Of a stretch of DNA of 64,000 nucleotides, positions 60,537 to 64,000 are shown piece after piece. Source of the stretch: Toxorhynchites rutilus septentrionalis (lineage: Eukaryota; Arthropoda; Insecta; Diptera; Culicidae); assembly GCF_029784135.1 (NCBI RefSeq), contig NC_073746.1, forward strand, positions 32,146,387 through 32,210,386, given 5' to 3'. The position numbers and the translations under genes are program-made. The first letter of the stretch is position 1, and each line of letters opens with the position of its first letter. The notes under the pieces were generated by a model. That model saw only the letters and a list, made by a program, of their open reading frames with translations, did not search any database and was not told where the DNA came from.

Positions 60537-60991
60537 GGGGGTCTTCGTAGCCACTTGGTTACGCGTTCGCTTACCAAGCGATCGATCATGAGTTCAAACT
60601 CAGGGCCCTCAATTGACCATCTTTGTGTTGTTATAGAATAACTACGTCCACGCAACCATCATCATCATACAACTGCTCTGCTCTGCAAGACACATCGGGC
60701 TGCTGTTCTATAAATAACTCAACAATGATCAATATCAACTGTCTCCGCTGTCCGGTCTGCTGAACAATGGATGAACAGAAAAAATACCCTTACGTCTAAA
60801 TGGCTACTACTGTGTAATTTACCATAATGTAATGGAACAGAAAACTTAACGCCTTAATGGCTACTACTAACTACCATGTAATTTACAATTTATAGAAACA
60901 TAAACATATGTACATGTACACGATTACAACCCGGCTCTGTTACAGCTAAAATGCTAATGAGCCTAATAAATAAATAAATGAGATAAAAAAA
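60537..60991 (+). mobile_element. tRNA-derived long SINE, full-length copy
   Basis: 455 bp with a tRNA-like head (TAGCCACTTGGTTACGCG; GAGTTCAAACTC) and a 12-bp duplication AATGTCAAAATC (60525-60536, 60992-61003). Same family as 29682-30163. Confidence 0.88.
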
Positions 60992-61330
60992 AATGTCAAA
61001 ATCAGTCGAATTTTCGAGCGCAAATGATCTAATGTCTTCTAGAGAGAATATGTATTCGGACCGTTTCGATCGCTGAGACTAAAGCCCTACTTTTTTGACG
61101 ATATTTTCGGCCAATAGTTAGAATTTCATGGAAATAATATCTTTTAAAAATCCACGTACGCTATTATACTGAAATTTCTTCACATACTTCATAATGTCTT
61201 CAAAATGTCTTCACAAAATCAAATATCTTCAAAATGAAGACATGTCTTCAAACCTGGCATCTGTGGTTCGCCAAAAAGTGGAAGAGAGACGAAATCGCTA
61301 GAAAAGATTGTCTGATTAATTTTCAACGAT

Positions 61331-61387
61331 CTTTAGAGGCGAATGAACTGAAAAGTTTAAAGCCTATTTAATCCAACATCATCATCA
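61331..61387 (+). mobile_element. 57-bp retroposon with CATCATCA tail, copy 2
   Basis: Same 5' end CTTTAGAGGCGAATGAACTG and tail as 48482-48538, one base different, flanked by TTTCAACGAT (61321-61330, 61388-61397). Confidence 0.8.
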
Positions 61388-61626
61388 TTTCAACGATGAT
61401 AATTTGAAATTTTCATTAATTTGTTTTATTACTTGCTACATGATATTAGTTAACTGTTTTTGTTCTGATTTAATTAATTTATTTAAAATGAAGGAAACTT
61501 CCAATGGAAAAACGCTTATTATTTGCACAAAAATAACATGCCTATTACTGACCAATTTACCCCGTGTGTGGGGTTAGTTGGTCAATTTATTCTGAAATAC
61601 ATAGACGTTAAATAAAAGAAAAATGT

Positions 61627-61786
61627 GGAGGCGATCTGGCGTAGTGGTAACATCCATGCCTCTCACGCTAAAAGTCACGAGTTCAATTCTCACTCCCGAC
61701 ATTCTTCCGAAAATGGAAGTAAAAAGTGACGAACCAGCCAAATGAGTTGAAAATCACTATAATACAGATAAAAAAAATAAAAAAAA
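61627..61786 (+). mobile_element. tRNA-derived SINE (Feilai-like)
   Basis: 160 bp with a polymerase III promoter head: A-box-like TGGCGTAGTGG and B-box-like GAGTTCAATTC, with ATGCCTCTCACGC in the anticodon-arm region, then an unrelated body and an A-rich tail. A 16-bp duplication AATAAAAGAAAAATGT (61611-61626, 61787-61802). Resembles mosquito tRNA SINEs such as Feilai; the exact family is inference. Confidence 0.9.
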
Positions 61787-62034
61787 AATAAAAGAAAAAT
61801 GTCAAATAATTGATCCTCTGGTTATTTTTCAATGAAAGGGTAAAAGGTAAGCTTCATTGTGGTACATAACATTCTAACGCAAAACTTCATACTACAAAGT
61901 TATAACCAAATTTATTCAAAAATGGCCAACTAGTCCCACCCTACCCTACAGATTAGAAAGATTTTTAACCCCCTCTGGTATAGATTAAAATGTGGCAACA
62001 CTGCTTGTAGTATTCCCGGAGATGGATTCGCCGG

Positions 62035-62319
62035 TCAGCCGGTACAACGGTCAGAATACATTTTTTTTGCCAAATCACAATCCAAGAAGTTGTGATCAGC
62101 TTTAACTTTCCGGATGACATTACACCGCAGTTGACGATCAAGGATTTACCTCCGACGTTTGGCTTGCAAGTTGCGAGCAGTCGTGAGGGTTACCTTAAAC
62201 TTTTTAAGCGGGAAGTCCAGAAAGCTCCTTCAGGCGAAAAAAAAACTGTCTTCGACAAAGCTGTTACATATGTGCAATTCCAAATGAAAAATGCAGATTT
62301 TAAAAACTTGTATTTTTGA
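62035..62319 (+). other. Coding-like fragment of unknown origin
   Basis: Frame from about 62092: VISFNFPDDITPQLTIKDLP, then FGLQVASSREGYLKLFKREV and KTVFDKAVTYVQFQ. The codon pattern is gene-like up to the point where it runs into foldback-family DNA (about 62270), which supplies the last 15 residues and the stop. The family is not recognised; it may be a captured exon or an element-encoded protein. Confidence 0.3.
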
Positions 62320-63012
62320 TATGAGTTTTCCACAGCATTTGAGAATTTTTTGACTCAAGTGTAACATCAAGTCAAGTAAACAATGTTTCGAACAACATGG
62401 CAAAGAAGAAGAGAATGATATTTTTATCCATAATACATTTCTGTAGTCGTAGATTTATTTGACTTAGGTTTAAATTTATGTAGATCTTATCTATTTGAAA
62501 CTATGTTTAGAAATGATAAATGACGACTCCTTGTCTTATTCTGCATTATTGAATAAACAGAAGAAATGGGTAGTAATGGTTTTAGTGATATTTTTGTGTA
62601 CATTTTGAACAGAATGTGGTTTCGGATTCTATCACGTTATCTCATCTGACCCGTATAGGATACTAGTTCATACAGGAAACGGTTTTTAGGGTTTCCATTT
62701 GATGTATCAAAAGAGAAAAACAGACTTAGAACAATCAAGAAACTCAATTCGAATGCAATTACTACAAATAATCACAGTCCTATGTCAAGATCCCGTCATT
62801 GGCTAAGACCCATCAACTTTTTTTTTTTTAATTTTTTCATATAAAATAGATGTCATGAAGAAAATTTGTGGAACTGGAACTTAGTAGAATATCGATTTTT
62901 TATGAACTTTCAAAACTTCGCATTTTTGTACGTTAACAATCATTTTTAGCCACAAAGTAATGAAAGAGGTAATGAAAAAAAATATTTCTTATTTATTGTC
63001 TTTTTTATAGTC
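62270..63012. repeat. Fragments of the 1540-3010 foldback family
   Basis: ATGCAGATTTTAAAAACTTG and a CACAGCATTTGAGAATTTTT segment (62288-62365) and CAATCATTTTTAGCCACAAA (near 62937) match the first element. The middle (62370-62820) is unrelated and shows no gene. Confidence 0.6.
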
Positions 63013-63014
63013 AA

Positions 63015-64000
63015 CTAGCTGACCCGGTAAACTTCGTCCCGCTCAAAATTTAGTTTTTTGTTATCAATACCTTCAAACATTCACGTTTTCTTACTAAGCG
63101 CGCGTTCATGGGTCCAATTGCAGAACTGTTCATTTATTGATCTTCTAATCGATCCTTTAAAATTACCTTTTACTATAAAATAAAGTACTCCTACGAAAAC
63201 TCGTCATTATATTATCAGATTATAACATAATAAAATTCTCGTTCAACATTTTTCTCCGTTACATGGAATAAATGTTTGATACAGAAACTATGATAGCATA
63301 AAGACAGCCCTAAAACGGACAATTCCTTCCTCGAGTTTTGCTCTCATCCATTCCAATCCATGTACAGTAGAACCCCGATTTTCCGCGAAATAGTCGGGCT
63401 AGAACACCGCGTATAACGAAAACCGCGGATAATGCAATAAAGGGCTAAGAATGAGGTGCAAACTGGAAAAAAGATATTTTAGCATGAAAACTATGTTTAA
63501 TCAATACAGAAATTATTGAACTATCCCTCTGTAAGGTCGTGTAGATCAATGATCAGATAATGTGAAAGCCATGATCAAAACAAAAGAGCAAGGCTCTACC
63601 ACTCACTGACAAATTTCCGGAAGGTTTATAGAATTACTAGGGAACTTGCATTCGGGGATAATCGAGGTTCCACTGTATATATAAATGGATTTCTGTCTGT
63701 CTGTCTGATTCTCATGCACTCGTAAACTACTGAACTGATCGACATGAAAATTAGAGGTTTCCGACCAACCGATCGACAATTGTAGAGGTTTTTGGGGCCG
63801 GGGAAGGTTTTCATGATAATTTGAGACCCTCCCCTTCCTCTCTAAGGAGTGGCTTCCATACAAATGAAACACAAATTTCTACATTATTCGAGAGTTAATC
63901 AAGCAAATGCAACCAAATTAGGCATATGGAGGTTTTAGAGTGCAATAAATGATTCTATGGTGGTTAGATACTCCTCCCCCATCTCTCGGGGGGGGCTGAA
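63015..64000 (-). mobile_element. Helitron-like region, 3' end CTAG
   Basis: On the minus strand the sequence ends ACCGGGTCAGCTAG, reminiscent of Helitron-type ends (hairpin-like then CTAR). An ATGGATTTCTGTCTGTCTG motif, common in dispersed insect elements, lies at about 63687-63706. The other end is beyond the window. Part of the region holds another MITE. Assignment is tentative. Confidence 0.3.
63365..63675. mobile_element. pogo-type MITE with TA duplication
   Basis: 311 bp bounded by CAGTAGAACCCCGATTTTCC and the inverse of CAGTGGAACCTCGATTATCC, between TA dinucleotides. It contains CGCGTATAACG and GCGGATAATGC motifs near the left end. No transposase. Confidence 0.75.

Larger units (their letters stand above)
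59546..61946. mobile_element. TIR element with GGGTAGGGCGGGGCTAGTTGG ends, hosting insertions
   Basis: The left GGGTAGGGCGGGGCTAGTTG and right inverse GGGTAGGGTGGGACTAGTTG lie between TA dinucleotides (59544-59545, 61947-61948). The gross length is 2401 bp, about 1.7 kb without the inserts at 60537-60991, 61331-61387 and 61627-61786. Internal GTTAGTTGGTCA repeats. No transposase frame. Similar in style to 40507-41765. Confidence 0.75.

Noticed and set aside
61627..61700. Genuine tRNA gene
   Set aside because: The head is tRNA-like but is followed by an unrelated body, an A-rich tail and a 16-bp target duplication, so it is a SINE.

Overview
This window looks like TE-dense insect DNA, most probably from a culicine-type mosquito. 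Three observations point there: a dipteran-style engrailed gene, two IS630-Tc1-mariner elements with a DD37E catalytic triad (a lineage first described from mosquitoes), and several tRNA-derived SINEs with A+T-rich tails. There is no bacterial operon logic. Genes have introns and most of the 64 kb is intergenic or transposon sequence. Species cannot be fixed from the sequence alone.

The one clearly functional protein-coding gene is engrailed, on the minus strand, in three coding exons: 15796-16996, 5317-5417 and 4962-5210. Splicing gives a 516-residue protein with the eh1 Groucho-binding motif, the EH2 motif that contacts Extradenticle, a complete engrailed-class homeodomain and the C-terminal tail ending MNGQIP. 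Intron 1 is about 10.4 kb. It contains GC-richer, transposon-poor blocks (about 5.5-6.4 kb and 9.3-11.8 kb) that are plausible enhancers, plus MITEs and a diverged tandem repeat. The 3' UTR lies roughly in 3.4-4.96 kb. The 5' UTR and promoter begin at 16997. The next 1.5-2 kb is also transposon-free.

From about 19 kb to the right edge the window is a nested transposon landscape. In order, the main pieces are: a pogo-like TA element with a TTAA MITE inside it (19.6-20.9 kb); a Tc3-like gene cut by a DD37E element (21.9-23.8 kb); foldback elements (24.4-26.6 kb); a Jockey-type LINE 3' end carrying a tRNA SINE (29.4-30.3 kb); a DD41D mariner relative (30.8-32.1 kb); a MITE with 4-bp target duplications (32.3 and 37.8 kb); a mariner (35.3-36.5 kb) among Jockey LINE fragments; TIR elements at 40.5-41.8 kb; a second pogo-like copy (48.8-52.5 kb) split by a 2.9-kb TIR-bounded insertion carrying an intron-containing C2H2 zinc-finger gene remnant; a TTAA element (56.0-57.6 kb); a second, nearly intact DD37E transposon (58.1-59.4 kb); and a 2.4-kb TIR element hosting two SINEs and a 57-bp retroposon (59.5-61.9 kb). 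Some transposon-poor stretches (27.3-27.8, 39.5-40.0 and 52.8-53.8 kb) may be remote engrailed regulatory DNA.

Most interesting for follow-up: (1) the zinc-finger remnant moved as cargo in a TIR element, dated relative to its host because an empty-site relative is present in the same window; (2) a 57-bp structured retroposon present twice with the same 5' end, a CAT tail and 10-bp target duplications; (3) a MITE family with perfect 4-bp duplications (TATA and CACA); (4) a perfect 20-bp hairpin in engrailed intron 1; (5) a DD37E transposase one base from a full reading frame.
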